NCBI GenBank assembly: GCA_946482595.1
Contig: CAMLSD010000070.1
Location: 1-26,571, forward strand
DNA: 26,571 nt
Direction: 5' to 3'
Source: an uncultured Comamonadaceae bacterium
GTDB taxonomy: Bacteria; Pseudomonadota; Gammaproteobacteria; Burkholderiales; Burkholderiaceae
Shown here: in pieces, positions 7,486 to 14,807 of the stretch
Position numbering within the stretch: the stretch's first letter is position 1
How the letters are laid out: every line of letters starts with the position of its first letter
The notes under the pieces: generated by a model
What the model saw: the letters and a program-made list of their open reading frames with translations, nothing else
Databases searched by the model: none
Told to the model about the DNA's origin: nothing
Made by a program: the position numbers and the translations under genes

Positions 7486-8481
7486 TCAGCCGTACCGCAG
7501 CGCCGTGGCCTTGCCCCAGAAGACACGGTAGGCGAACACGGTGTAGCCGGCGATGGCGGGCACCGTGATCGCCGAGCCGATCAGGATCACGGTGAGCGAG
7601 GCCGGCGCACTGGCCGCCTGCCAGATCGTGAGGCGGTCCATCACCACATACGGGTACAGGCTGTACGCCAGCCCGAGTGCACCGAGCACGAACACGAACA
7701 CGATGAGCACGAAGGGCAGCCAGCACAGCTTGCCCCGGATGCGGTGCGAGTTCAGCAAGGCCCGCACGGCGGCCAGTGCGGCGGCGGTGACCAGGGGAAT
7801 CGGCAGCAGCGCGATGAAGGCCGGCATCGTGAACCAGCGTTGGCGCACCGTGTCGCTGACCCAGGGTGTCGCCAGCGAAATCAGCGCAATGCCCAGCACC
7901 ACCGGACCCCATGCCCGCTTGGCCCAGGCGATGGCCCGCTCCTGCAGCGTGCCTTCGGTTTTCATGATCAGCCAGGCGGCCCCCAGCAGCACGTAGGCCG
8001 CAGGCAGGCACAGCGCGATGGCTGCGGCGAACAGTTCATAGCCCAGCCCGTCGGCAAAGCCGGTGATGTAGCGCCCCAGCATCCAGCCCTGGGCCAGCGA
8101 GGCCATCATCGACCCGGCAAAAAACAGCTTGTTCCACAGGTGCTTGTGTGCGGCCCGTGCCTTGACGCGGAAGTCGAAGGCGACACCGCGCAGGATCAGC
8201 CCGATCAGCATCACGGCCACCGGCAGGTACAGCGCGGTGAGCACCATGCCGTGTGCCTTCGGGAAGGCGATCAGCAGGATGCCCACACCCAGCACCAGCC
8301 AGGTCTCGTTGGCGTCCCAGAACGGGCCGATCGACGCGATCATCGTGTCCTTGTCGTCGTCGCCTGCGCGGGGCAGCAGCATGCCCACGCCCAGGTCGTA
8401 ACCGTCCAGCACCACGTAGGCCAGCATCGACACGCCCATCAGGGCCATGAAGATCACCGGCAGGAGGGTTTCGTAGCTCAT
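7486..8481 (-). CDS. cydB: Cytochrome bd-type (CIO) quinol oxidase subunit II
   Basis: The product is 331 residues, shorter than E. coli CydB (379) and close to the CioB form of cyanide-insensitive oxidases. It is the second membrane subunit of the heme-containing oxidase that oxidises ubiquinol and reduces O2 to water. The N-terminus MSYETLLPVIFMALMG leads into VLDGYDLGVGMLLP, the conserved Asp/Gly segment of the family; GPFWDANETWLV is also diagnostic, and about eight or nine hydrophobic helices follow. The start overlaps the cydA stop by ATGA, indicating translational coupling. No cydX-like short membrane ORF follows, because the opposite-strand lipoprotein gene begins at once. Subunits I and II are encoded together; cydDC is absent from the window. 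Confidence 0.95.
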   Translation of the reverse strand: MSYETLLPVIFMALMGVSMLAYVVLDGYDLGVGMLLPRAGDDDKDTMIASIGPFWDANETWLVLGVGILLIAFPKAHGMVLTALYLPVAVMLIGLILRGVAFDFRVKARAAHKHLWNKLFFAGSMMASLAQGWMLGRYITGFADGLGYELFAAAIALCLPAAYVLLGAAWLIMKTEGTLQERAIAWAKRAWGPVVLGIALISLATPWVSDTVRQRWFTMPAFIALLPIPLVTAAALAAVRALLNSHRIRGKLCWLPFVLIVFVFVLGALGLAYSLYPYVVMDRLTIWQAASAPASLTVILIGSAITVPAIAGYTVFAYRVFWGKATALRYG

Positions 8482-9872
8482 GCGTGGCTCCCTTGAGTCC
8501 CGGCCCGGCGAGCCGCGGTGGGCGTGGCCGGGGCGATGCCCTGGTCCACCGGTTCGTCGTCCAGCTGTTCGGCTGGTTTTTCGGCCATGTATTTCACGAC
8601 GGCCACATAGGCCAGAAGCAGGGCGACATACAGGGTCAGGTAGGCCGCCAGGGTCAGCGCGATCGCGGGGGCCGGGGTGTTCGAGGCGACCTCGGACGTC
8701 CGCAGCAGCCCGTGGACGATGTAGGGCTGGCGGCCGATCTCGGTCACGTACCAGCCGGCCACCGTGGCAACCCAGCCCGAGAAGGTCATGAACGACAGCC
8801 CCCACAGCAGGCCGCGTGGGAGCCGGTCGGCTGCCCAGCCGCGTCGCCGGTAGAGCCACAGGCCCGCCCAGCTGGCGGCCAGCATCAGCAGGCCCACGCC
8901 CACCATGATCCGGAAGCCGAAGAACAGGGGCGCCACTGGAGGATGTTCACCGACAAAGTCGTTCAGGCCCTGCAACTCGCCGTTCGCGTCGTGCTTGAGG
9001 ATCAGGCTGGCCCCGCGCGGAATGCCGATGGCCAGGTGGTTGCTGCGCGTGGTTTCGTCCGGCAAGGCGAAGAGCAGCAGCGGTGCGCCACGCTCGGTCT
9101 CCCAGATGCCTTCCATGGCCGCGATCTTCTGGGGCTGGTGCTCGAGCGTGTTCAGGCCATGCAGGTCACCCACGAGGATCTGCAGCGGGATCAGCACCGC
9201 ACCCAGCGTGAGGCCGGTGCGCAGCACCTTGGGCGTGGAGCCGTTCGCACGCCCCTTGAGCTGCTGCCACGCACTCACTCCGGCCAGGACGAAGGCAACC
9301 GTCAGCCCCGACGCCAGCAGCATGTGCACCAGGCGGTAGGGGAAGGAGGGATTGAACACCACCTCCATCCAGCTGCGGACATGGAACTCGCCGTTGATGA
9401 TCTCGTAGCCCGCCGGCGTCTGCATCCAGGAATTGAGGCTCAGGATCCAGAACGCGCTCATGGTGGTGCCGAATGCCACCAGGAAGGTGGCCAGCAGGTG
9501 CACGCGTTCACTGACCTTGCCGTGGCCGAACAGCATCACGCCCAGGAAGGTGGCCTCGAGAAAGAAGGCGGTCAGCACCTCGTAGCCCAGCAGCGGGCCG
9601 GCGACGTTGCCCACACGTTCCATGAAACCGGGCCAGTTGGTGCCGAACTGGAAGCTCATCGTGATGCCCGACACCACACCCAGCGCAAACGTGAGCGCGA
9701 ACACCTTGGTCCAGAAGCGGTAGGCCACAAGCCAGGCGCCGTCATGCGTCTTCAGCCAGCGCCAGCGGAAGAACAGCAGCATCCAGCCCAGCGCGATGGT
9801 GATGGTCGGGAACAGGATGTGGAAGGTGATGTTGGCGGCGAACTGCACGCGCGCAAGCAGCAGCGGGTCCAT
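8478..9872 (-). CDS. cydA: Cytochrome bd-type (CIO) quinol oxidase subunit I
   Basis: The product is 464 residues. It carries the three hemes and the quinol site. Candidate ligands are His18 (ITFHILF, high-spin heme b), His183 (YRLVHMLLAS) and Met323 (GFRIMVG, heme b558). Glu98 and Glu106 in YEVLTAFFLEATF are the proton-path acids, and WYVTEIGRQPY is the conserved late segment. The quinol loop has QPQKIAAMEG but lacks the long insertion of E. coli CydA, which places it in the short-Q-loop CioA group, often cyanide tolerant. An AAAGG ribosome-binding site precedes the ATG at 9872. It lies 33 bp after the GbsR-like regulator on the same strand and overlaps cydB by 4 bp. The short C-terminal tail is rich in Ala, Pro and acidic residues. 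Confidence 0.96.
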   Translation of the reverse strand: MDPLLLARVQFAANITFHILFPTITIALGWMLLFFRWRWLKTHDGAWLVAYRFWTKVFALTFALGVVSGITMSFQFGTNWPGFMERVGNVAGPLLGYEVLTAFFLEATFLGVMLFGHGKVSERVHLLATFLVAFGTTMSAFWILSLNSWMQTPAGYEIINGEFHVRSWMEVVFNPSFPYRLVHMLLASGLTVAFVLAGVSAWQQLKGRANGSTPKVLRTGLTLGAVLIPLQILVGDLHGLNTLEHQPQKIAAMEGIWETERGAPLLLFALPDETTRSNHLAIGIPRGASLILKHDANGELQGLNDFVGEHPPVAPLFFGFRIMVGVGLLMLAASWAGLWLYRRRGWAADRLPRGLLWGLSFMTFSGWVATVAGWYVTEIGRQPYIVHGLLRTSEVASNTPAPAIALTLAAYLTLYVALLLAYVAVVKYMAEKPAEQLDDEPVDQGIAPATPTAARRAGTQGSHA

Positions 9873-9905
9873 CGGAAACCTTTCGGAGCCAGGGGAGGAG
9901 GGGGG

Positions 9906-10472
9906 TCAGGAGGCGTCACGCCCGCCGGAGACAACCTTCACCTTGCCGGTGAACTCGAGCAGCTTGCCCACCTTGGCCCCCATCTTCATGAGCTGGGCGA
10001 GGGTCTGGGCATCCATGCGCTGCACGTCGTCGAACCAGGTGGTCATCAGCTCGATCAGGTTGTGCATGCCCTTCATGCGCTCCTGGGCGATGCGGTCTTC
10101 GTCGCTTGTGGGTGTCTCGAGCAGGGCATTGCGCAGCATCGACAGCGTGGGTTCGATCTCGCGGCGCCGCCGCTCCTCGGCCAGCGTGCGGAAGATCTCC
10201 CAGGCGTCGGTCGGTGCTTCGAAGTACTCCCGGCGATCGCCCGGCAGGTGCTTGAGCCTGACCAGGCGCCAGGCCTGCAGCTCCTTCAGCCCCATGCTCA
10301 CGTTGGAGCGGGAGAACTCGAGCTGCTCGGCGATCTCGTCGGCGTTGAGGGGGCGCGGAGACACAAAGATCAGCGCGTAGATCTGGCCCACCGTGCGGTT
10401 GATGCCCCACCGACTGCCCATCTCACCGAAATGGGCGACAAAACTGCGGACGAGCGGGGACATGGCATTCAT
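9906..10472 (-). CDS. GbsR/MarR-family transcriptional regulator
   Basis: The product is 188 residues. A winged helix-turn-helix spans about residues 25-85, with recognition region ADEIAEQLEFSRSNVSMGLK and a wing ending LPGDRREYFEAP; a helical C-terminal part probably dimerises. Residues WGINRTVGQIYALIF fit the GbsR branch of the MarR superfamily. The ATG at 10472 (MNAMSPLVR) is chosen; an upstream frame extension would need a TTG start and would place the operator-like palindrome inside the gene. It lies 33 bp before cydA on the same strand, so it probably controls the oxidase operon and itself. The ligand is unknown; a quinone, redox or nitrosative signal would be a guess. No cysteine is present in the protein, which argues against direct thiol-based sensing. 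Confidence 0.85.
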   Translation of the reverse strand: MNAMSPLVRSFVAHFGEMGSRWGINRTVGQIYALIFVSPRPLNADEIAEQLEFSRSNVSMGLKELQAWRLVRLKHLPGDRREYFEAPTDAWEIFRTLAEERRRREIEPTLSMLRNALLETPTSDEDRIAQERMKGMHNLIELMTTWFDDVQRMDAQTLAQLMKMGAKVGKLLEFTGKVKVVSGGRDAS

Positions 10473-10511
10473 GGTGGGGCTCTGTTCTTGCGGTAGCTCA
10501 AGTATCGTCTG

Positions 10512-10535
10512 AATTTTCAAGAATTTCTGAAAGTT
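10512..10535. promoter_or_regulatory. Candidate operator upstream of the gbsR-cydAB unit
   Basis: Inverted repeat AATTTTCA (10512-10519), 8 bp, TGAAAGTT (10528-10535), with 7 of 8 arm positions matching, about 40-63 bp upstream of the regulator ATG. It is a strikingly AT-rich patch in a very GC-rich region. TCTGAA also occurs as a direct repeat spaced 18 bp. MarR-family proteins often bind such palindromes in their own promoters; the assignment here is inferred from position. Confidence 0.45.
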
Positions 10536-10644
10536 CAACAAGGCCCAGCGTTCATGTCGGCTTCTCGGCAGGGCGCGAACCCGTTCGGTGCGTTGCGCCG
10601 CATGTGATGGGCGTAGCTGCCGCAGGGTCGACTCGACGCATGCG

Positions 10645-10650
10645 CATAAT
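10645..10650 (+). promoter_or_regulatory. Possible -10 box (CATAAT) for coaBC
   Basis: CATAAT lies 55 bases upstream of the coaBC start, next to a CGCATGCG palindrome. It is a 5 of 6 match to the -10 consensus. No -35 box is evident, so this is a weak call. Confidence 0.35.
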
Positions 10651-10705
10651 CACGGCCAACCGATGCGAAGCGCGTCGCGGGCCTGATCTCACCTGGAAAC
10701 CACCC

Positions 10706-11950
10706 ATGACACCCACTCCTGAACTTGCTGGCAAGCGCATCGTGCTGGGGCTGTCCGGCGGCATTGCCTGCTACAAGAGCGCCGAACTCGTGCGGCTGCT
10801 GGTGAAGGCCGGCGCGTCAGTGCAGGTGGTGATGACCGAAGCTGCAGAGCACTTCATCACGGCCGTCACGATGCAGGCGCTGTCGGGGCAGCCGGTGATC
10901 ACCAGCCAGTGGGACACCCAGCCGGTGGCGGGTATCGCCAACAACATGGCCCACATCAACCTCACGCGCGACGCCGATGCCGTGGTGGTGGCCCCAGCCA
11001 GTGCCGACTTCATCGCCAGGCTGGCCCAGGGCCGCAGCGACGACCTGCTGAGCCTGCTGTGCCTGGCCCGCCCGATCGACCGCTGCGCGCTGCTGCTCGC
11101 GCCAGCCATGAACCGCGAGATGTGGGCCCACCCGGCAACCCAGCGCAACGTGGCCCGCGTGACGGCCGACGGCGCCCGGCTGCTGGGCCCGGGCACCGGT
11201 GACCAGGCCTGCGGCGAGGTCGGTGACGGCCGCATGCTCGAGGCGAGTGAACTGTGTGAAGACCTCATCGCCTTCTTCCAGCCCAAGTGCCTGGCCGGCA
11301 AGAAGGTGCTGGTGACGGCCGGCCCGACGTTCGAGGCGATCGACCCGGTGCGTGGCATCACCAACCTGTCGAGTGGCAAGATGGGGTTTGCAGTCGCCCG
11401 TGCGGCACGCGAGGCGGGCGCCGACGTCACCCTGGTGGCCGGCCCGGTGAGCCTGCCGACACCGCGCGGTGTGCAGCGCATCGACGTGCGCAGTGCGCAG
11501 CAGATGTTCGATGCGGTGATGCCGCAGTCCACCGTGCACGACGTGTTCATCGCAACCGCCGCAGTGGCCGACTGGCGCCCTGCCCAGTCGAGCGATCAGA
11601 AGATCAAGAAGGACGGCTCGGGGCAGTGCCCGACGCTGGCCTTTGCCGAGAACCCGGACATCCTGGCCAGTGTGGCGCGCCTGCCGCGCCCCCCATACTG
11701 TGTCGGCTTTGCCGCCGAAAGCCACGACTTGCTGAATCACGCGCGGGCCAAGCGTGAGCGCAAGGGCGTGCCACTGCTGGTGGGCAACATCGGTCCGGCC
11801 ACCTTCGGCCGCGACGACAATGCCCTGCTGCTCGTTGACGGCCAGGGGCACACCGAAGTGCCCGGCGACGGCCGCCGGGCCGACAAACTCACGCTGGCGC
11901 GCCACCTGGTGCGCGAGATCGCTCAACGCATTGCCACAGGTTCTGCATGA
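10706..11950 (+). CDS. coaBC: Bifunctional phosphopantothenoylcysteine decarboxylase / phosphopantothenate-cysteine ligase
   Basis: The product is 414 residues. It joins 4'-phosphopantothenate to cysteine (CoaB, CTP-dependent) and decarboxylates the product to 4'-phosphopantetheine (CoaC, FMN), in coenzyme A synthesis. The CoaC half (1-190) has [15 protein letters not shown], His83 in NNMAHINLT, the FMN motif PASAD (97-101), PAMN (133-136) and Cys169 in [13 protein letters not shown]. The CoaB half starts at [18 protein letters not shown], with NLSSGKMG and a KIKK motif at 299-302. The ATG at 10706 is chosen as the first codon giving the standard N-terminus; earlier in-frame ATGs lie across the promoter region. 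The stop overlaps the dut start by ATGA, the common coaBC-dut arrangement. Confidence 0.97.
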   Translation: MTPTPELAGKRIVLGLSGGIACYKSAELVRLLVKAGASVQVVMTEAAEHFITAVTMQALSGQPVITSQWDTQPVAGIANNMAHINLTRDADAVVVAPASADFIARLAQGRSDDLLSLLCLARPIDRCALLLAPAMNREMWAHPATQRNVARVTADGARLLGPGTGDQACGEVGDGRMLEASELCEDLIAFFQPKCLAGKKVLVTAGPTFEAIDPVRGITNLSSGKMGFAVARAAREAGADVTLVAGPVSLPTPRGVQRIDVRSAQQMFDAVMPQSTVHDVFIATAAVADWRPAQSSDQKIKKDGSGQCPTLAFAENPDILASVARLPRPPYCVGFAAESHDLLNHARAKRERKGVPLLVGNIGPATFGRDDNALLLVDGQGHTEVPGDGRRADKLTLARHLVREIAQRIATGSA

Positions 11951-12396
11951 CCCCCATCGACCTCAAGGTGCTCGACCCGCGCATGGCCGAACACCTGCCC
12001 AGTTACGCCACCCCCGGCAGCGCCGGCCTGGACCTGCGCGCCTGCCTGGATCATCCGGTGACCCTGGAGCCGGGCCAGACGCACCTGATTCCGACGGGGC
12101 TGGCGATCCACATCGGCCAGCCCGGCCTGGCCGCGATGATCCTGCCGCGCTCCGGGCTGGGGCACAAGCACGGCATCGTGCTGGGCAACCTGGTCGGGCT
12201 GATCGATTCCGACTACCAGGGGCAACTGATGGTGAGCTGCTGGAACCGCGGCCACACCACGTTCACGATCGAGCCGATGGAACGGATTGCGCAACTCGTG
12301 CTGGTCCCGGTGGTGCAGGCCACCTTCAACGTCGTGGAGACGTTTGACCAGTCCGCGCGCGGCGAAGGCGGGTTCGGTTCGACCGGCAAGCACTGA
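11947..12396 (+). CDS. dut: dUTP diphosphatase (dUTPase)
   Basis: The product is 149 residues, typical for the trimeric bacterial enzyme. It hydrolyses dUTP to dUMP and diphosphate, which prevents uracil incorporation and supplies dUMP for thymidylate. The five motifs are visible: [10 protein letters not shown] (1), [10 protein letters not shown] (2), [12 protein letters not shown] with the catalytic Asp near residue 87 (3), RIAQLV (4) and the flexible C-terminal [10 protein letters not shown] (5). It overlaps coaBC by 4 bp and is probably translated by coupling. It converges with the SlyD-like gene over 49 bp, where no canonical terminator is seen. Confidence 0.97.
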   Translation: MTPIDLKVLDPRMAEHLPSYATPGSAGLDLRACLDHPVTLEPGQTHLIPTGLAIHIGQPGLAAMILPRSGLGHKHGIVLGNLVGLIDSDYQGQLMVSCWNRGHTTFTIEPMERIAQLVLVPVVQATFNVVETFDQSARGEGGFGSTGKH

Positions 12397-12445
12397 TGGC
12401 ACCAGCGGCAGGGCACCGACTGGCATGTGCCGGATGGCCCGCGGC

Positions 12446-12967
12446 TCAGTGCAGCGAGCTGCCTGGCGGCACCGTGTTCATCACGGTGAGGGCGGGCTGG
12501 TCGACCGAGCCGTTCTCGACTTCCTCGTCGGTGGCCTCGCGCACGTCGCGCACCTTCAGGTTCAGTCTCAGCGCAATGCCTGCGAGCGGGTGGTTGCCGT
12601 CCAGCACCACGTGCGAGTCATAGACCTCGGTGATCGTGTAGATGTGATCCGCTGGCATGCCCTGGGTGGTCGCACCCTCGGGCAGGCCGTCGAACTGCAT
12701 GCCGGGTTCGGTGTGGTCGGGGAACAGCTTGCGTTCCTCGAAGAACACGAGTTCGGGGTCGTAGTCACCGAAGGCATGTTCGGGTTCGAGGTGCAGGTGG
12801 GCTTCGAAGCCGACCTCCTGGCCGGCGATCGCTTCCTCGACCTTGGCGAGCAGGTCGTCGCCGCCGTAGAAGAACTCCACCGGGTCCAGCAGTTCGTCGA
12901 TCACGTTGCCCAGGGTGTCTTCGAGTCGCCAGGTCAGGCTGACGACACAGGGAGATGAGATGTGCAT
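12446..12967 (-). CDS. SlyD-like FKBP-type peptidyl-prolyl isomerase
   Basis: The product is 173 residues. The FKBP fold is split by an insert-in-flap chaperone domain (about residues 78-125), and the SlyD hallmark DGNHPLAG (123-130) is followed by LRLNLKVRDVREAT. PVEFFYGGDDLLAKVEEAIAGQEVG is the conserved FKBP part. It should catalyse proline isomerisation and act as a cytosolic folding helper. Unlike E. coli SlyD, the C-terminus (ENGSVDQPALTVMNTVPPGSSLH) lacks the His/Cys-rich metal-binding tail, so the nickel role is unlikely. The ATG at 12967 gives the standard start MHISSPCVVSLTW. Its start lies 17 bp from the start of roxA on the other strand, so at least one promoter must lie inside the neighbouring gene. 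Confidence 0.9.
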   Translation of the reverse strand: MHISSPCVVSLTWRLEDTLGNVIDELLDPVEFFYGGDDLLAKVEEAIAGQEVGFEAHLHLEPEHAFGDYDPELVFFEERKLFPDHTEPGMQFDGLPEGATTQGMPADHIYTITEVYDSHVVLDGNHPLAGIALRLNLKVRDVREATDEEVENGSVDQPALTVMNTVPPGSSLH

Positions 12968-12984
12968 CAGGCAATGATCGCACA

Positions 12985-14118
12985 ATGGCGACCATGCAAA
13001 ATTCACCCACTTCCCTCAAGCTTCCCCTGCTCGGCGGGCTCACACCCGACGCCTTCATGCGCCGCCACTGGCAGAAGAAGCCCCTGTTGATCCGCCAGGC
13101 CCTGCCACAGTTGCCATGGTGCCCACAGCGGGCCGAGCTGTTCGAACTGGCCACGCGTGACGATGTCGAATCCCGGCTGATCCAGCACGCCGGCGGCCGA
13201 TGGCAGCTGCGGCGCGGGCCGATGCCTCGCCGGGCCTTGCCACCGGTGTCGCGGCCCGGATGGACACTGCTGGTGCAAGGCCTGGATCTGCATGTCGAGG
13301 CGGCCCGCGAACTGCTTGACCGGTTCCGCTTCGTGCCCGATGCCCGGCTGGATGACCTGATGGTGTCGTATGCGACCGACGGCGGCGGGGTCGGCCCGCA
13401 CTTCGACTCCTACGACGTGTTCCTGCTGCAAGTGCACGGCCGGCGCCACTGGCGCATCGGGCGCCTGGCCGAGCCCCGCCTGGTCGAGGATGTGCCGCTG
13501 CGGATCCTGTCCAACTTCGTCGCCGAAGAGGAGTTCGTGCTCGATCCTGGCGACATGCTCTACCTGCCACCGCGCTGGGCGCATGACGGCGTGGCCGAGG
13601 GGGAGTGCATGACGGCCTCGATCGGATTTCGTGCACCACGCCGCAGCGAGCTGGTGCGCGAGCTGCTGGTGCGTGCGCTGGAAGACGATGACGATGCCAA
13701 TTCCCCGCTCTACCGTGACCCCCGGCAGCCCGCGGTCGACCGCCCGGCAGCCGTGCCGCAGGGGCTGCAGCAGTTTGCACTGGAGTCGGTGACCGATCTG
13801 TTGCGCGAGCCTGAGGCGCTGCATCGTGCGCTCGGCGAATACCTTACCGAACCGAAAGCCGAGGTCTGGTTCGAACCCCGCGATGCCGGGGATCTCACCG
13901 GCGGCGTGCGGCTCGACCGGCGCACCCGCATGCTCCACGACGAGCGCCATGTCTACATCAACGGCGAGTCCTATCGGGCGGCCGGCCGCGATGCCGCACT
14001 GGTGCGTCACCTGGCGGACCACCGTCAGCTTGATGCGCGACAGATCGCTCGCGCAAGCGCCCAGGCCCGTGAGTTGCTGCAACAATGGGCTGACGACGGC
14101 TGGCTGCAACCGCTGTGA
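12985..14118 (+). CDS. roxA: 50S ribosomal protein L16 arginine 3-hydroxylase (JmjC/cupin)
   Basis: The product is 377 residues, similar to E. coli YcfD/RoxA (373). It is a 2-oxoglutarate and Fe(II)-dependent oxygenase that hydroxylates an arginine of ribosomal protein L16. The iron triad is His139-x-Asp141 (GPHFDSYDVFLLQ) and His200 (YLPPRWAHDGVAE); HGRRHWRIG is the conserved strand after it. The N-terminal GGLTPDAFMRRHWQKKPLLIR is typical of the family. The C-terminal winged-helix part ends LLQQWADDGWLQPL. Two starts are possible: ATG 12985 (MATMQNS) or ATG 12994 (MQNS). A CACAAT at 12981-12986 would, if it is a -10 box, favour a leaderless message from 12994. The unknown gene at 14158 follows 39 bases later on the same strand. 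Confidence 0.93.
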   Translation: MATMQNSPTSLKLPLLGGLTPDAFMRRHWQKKPLLIRQALPQLPWCPQRAELFELATRDDVESRLIQHAGGRWQLRRGPMPRRALPPVSRPGWTLLVQGLDLHVEAARELLDRFRFVPDARLDDLMVSYATDGGGVGPHFDSYDVFLLQVHGRRHWRIGRLAEPRLVEDVPLRILSNFVAEEEFVLDPGDMLYLPPRWAHDGVAEGECMTASIGFRAPRRSELVRELLVRALEDDDDANSPLYRDPRQPAVDRPAAVPQGLQQFALESVTDLLREPEALHRALGEYLTEPKAEVWFEPRDAGDLTGGVRLDRRTRMLHDERHVYINGESYRAAGRDAALVRHLADHRQLDARQIARASAQARELLQQWADDGWLQPL

Positions 14119-14157
14119 TGCATGCGGCCGCGGCCGTGTTGCCCGAGAGGAGAGTCC

Positions 14158-14661
14158 ATGAGTGCCGAGCCGACCGCTGCCACGCCAGTGCCGCCGATCC
14201 AGTCGCGCGGGGAGTTTCAGCAGGCGATCCGCGATGCTTTCGAGCGCGCGGCCACACAGGGCTGTCGCGAGATCTGGCTGTGCGACACCGACTACGCCGA
14301 CTGGCCGCTGGGTGAGCGGGCGGTGGTCGATGCGCTGACCCGCTGGGCCTATGCGCACCGCCGCCTGCACATGCTGGCCAGCAGCTTCGATGACATCGTT
14401 CGACGCCACCCCCGCTTTGTGGAATGGCGCCGCAACTGGGCGCATGTCATCGATTGCCGGCAGCTCGAGGATCTGGCTCCGGAACTGGTGCCCCGGATGT
14501 GGCTCGCACCTGGTCTGGGAGCCGTGAGGCTGGTCGACCCCCTGCGCTTTCGGGGCTTCGTGGACGCGCAGACAGCCGATCTGGTGCCGGCGACCCAGAC
14601 GCTGCAGGACCTGGCCGAAAAGTCCGAAGAAGCCTTTCCCGCAACGCTTCTGGGACTATGA
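14158..14661 (+). CDS. Conserved-looking protein of unknown function, downstream of roxA
   Basis: The product is 167 residues. I do not assign a function. No signal peptide or membrane helix is visible, so it is probably cytosolic. The sequence is rich in Trp and acidic/basic pairs: EIWLCDTDYADWPLGERAV, then RRHPRFVEWRRNWAHVIDCR and APGLGAVRLVDPLRFRG. The 'LCDTDYADWPLG' and 'LVDPLRFRG' segments look like strands of an alpha/beta fold, distantly like the non-catalytic half of a phospholipase D-like fold, but no HKD motif is present. A GAGGAGAG ribosome-binding site lies 5-6 bases before the ATG at 14158. It is probably in an operon with roxA. Confidence 0.75.
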   Translation: MSAEPTAATPVPPIQSRGEFQQAIRDAFERAATQGCREIWLCDTDYADWPLGERAVVDALTRWAYAHRRLHMLASSFDDIVRRHPRFVEWRRNWAHVIDCRQLEDLAPELVPRMWLAPGLGAVRLVDPLRFRGFVDAQTADLVPATQTLQDLAEKSEEAFPATLLGL

Positions 14662-14680
14662 ATTCTGGTTTACCCGAGGT

Positions 14681-14686
14681 TATAAT
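14681..14686 (+). promoter_or_regulatory. -10 box (TATAAT) of the Ala-rich lipoprotein gene
   Basis: TATAAT in GAGGTTATAATTTTGGG, 122 bases upstream of the lipoprotein ATG in a locally AT-rich spacer. No clear -35 box is found 16-18 bases upstream (ATGAAT at 14658-14663). It predicts a leader of about 115 nt with two palindromes (14701-14722, 14770-14779). Confidence 0.55.
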
Positions 14687-14700
14687 TTTGGGCTGAGCTC

Positions 14701-14722
14701 GGGGCATGCTCGAGAACGCCCC
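14701..14722. promoter_or_regulatory. Imperfect palindrome in the lipoprotein leader
   Basis: GGGGC-a-T-g-CTCGAG-a-A-c-GCCCC: a 22-bp near-palindrome centred on CTCGAG with two mismatched positions per arm, starting 15 bases after the -10 box. It may be an operator or an RNA hairpin. Confidence 0.35.
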
Positions 14723-14769
14723 AGCCAGCGTCGGGATTCAACAATTATCAAGAAGAGTTCCGACTGATC

Positions 14770-14779
14770 TTACCGGTAA
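14770..14779. promoter_or_regulatory. Perfect 10-bp palindrome TTACCGGTAA in the leader
   Basis: TTACCGGTAA, flanked at a distance by CGAC and GTCG (14761-14764 and 14783-14786), lies 29 bases before the lipoprotein ATG. It could be a small operator, or an RNA stem near the ribosome-binding site (GAGGAATAAGGA). The function is inferred only. Confidence 0.35.
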
Positions 14780-14807
14780 CTGGTCGAAACTTTCTGAGGA
14801 ATAAGGA

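Noticed and set aside
8482..8859. Upstream extension of the cydB frame
   Set aside because: It overlaps cydA coding sequence for 126 codons without a start signal; the ATG at 8481 overlaps the cydA stop as in other cydAB operons.
8484..10496. 670-codon plus-strand frame opposite cydA and the regulator
   Set aside because: The His/Gln/Arg-rich composition is typical of the antisense frame of a membrane protein; no independent evidence.
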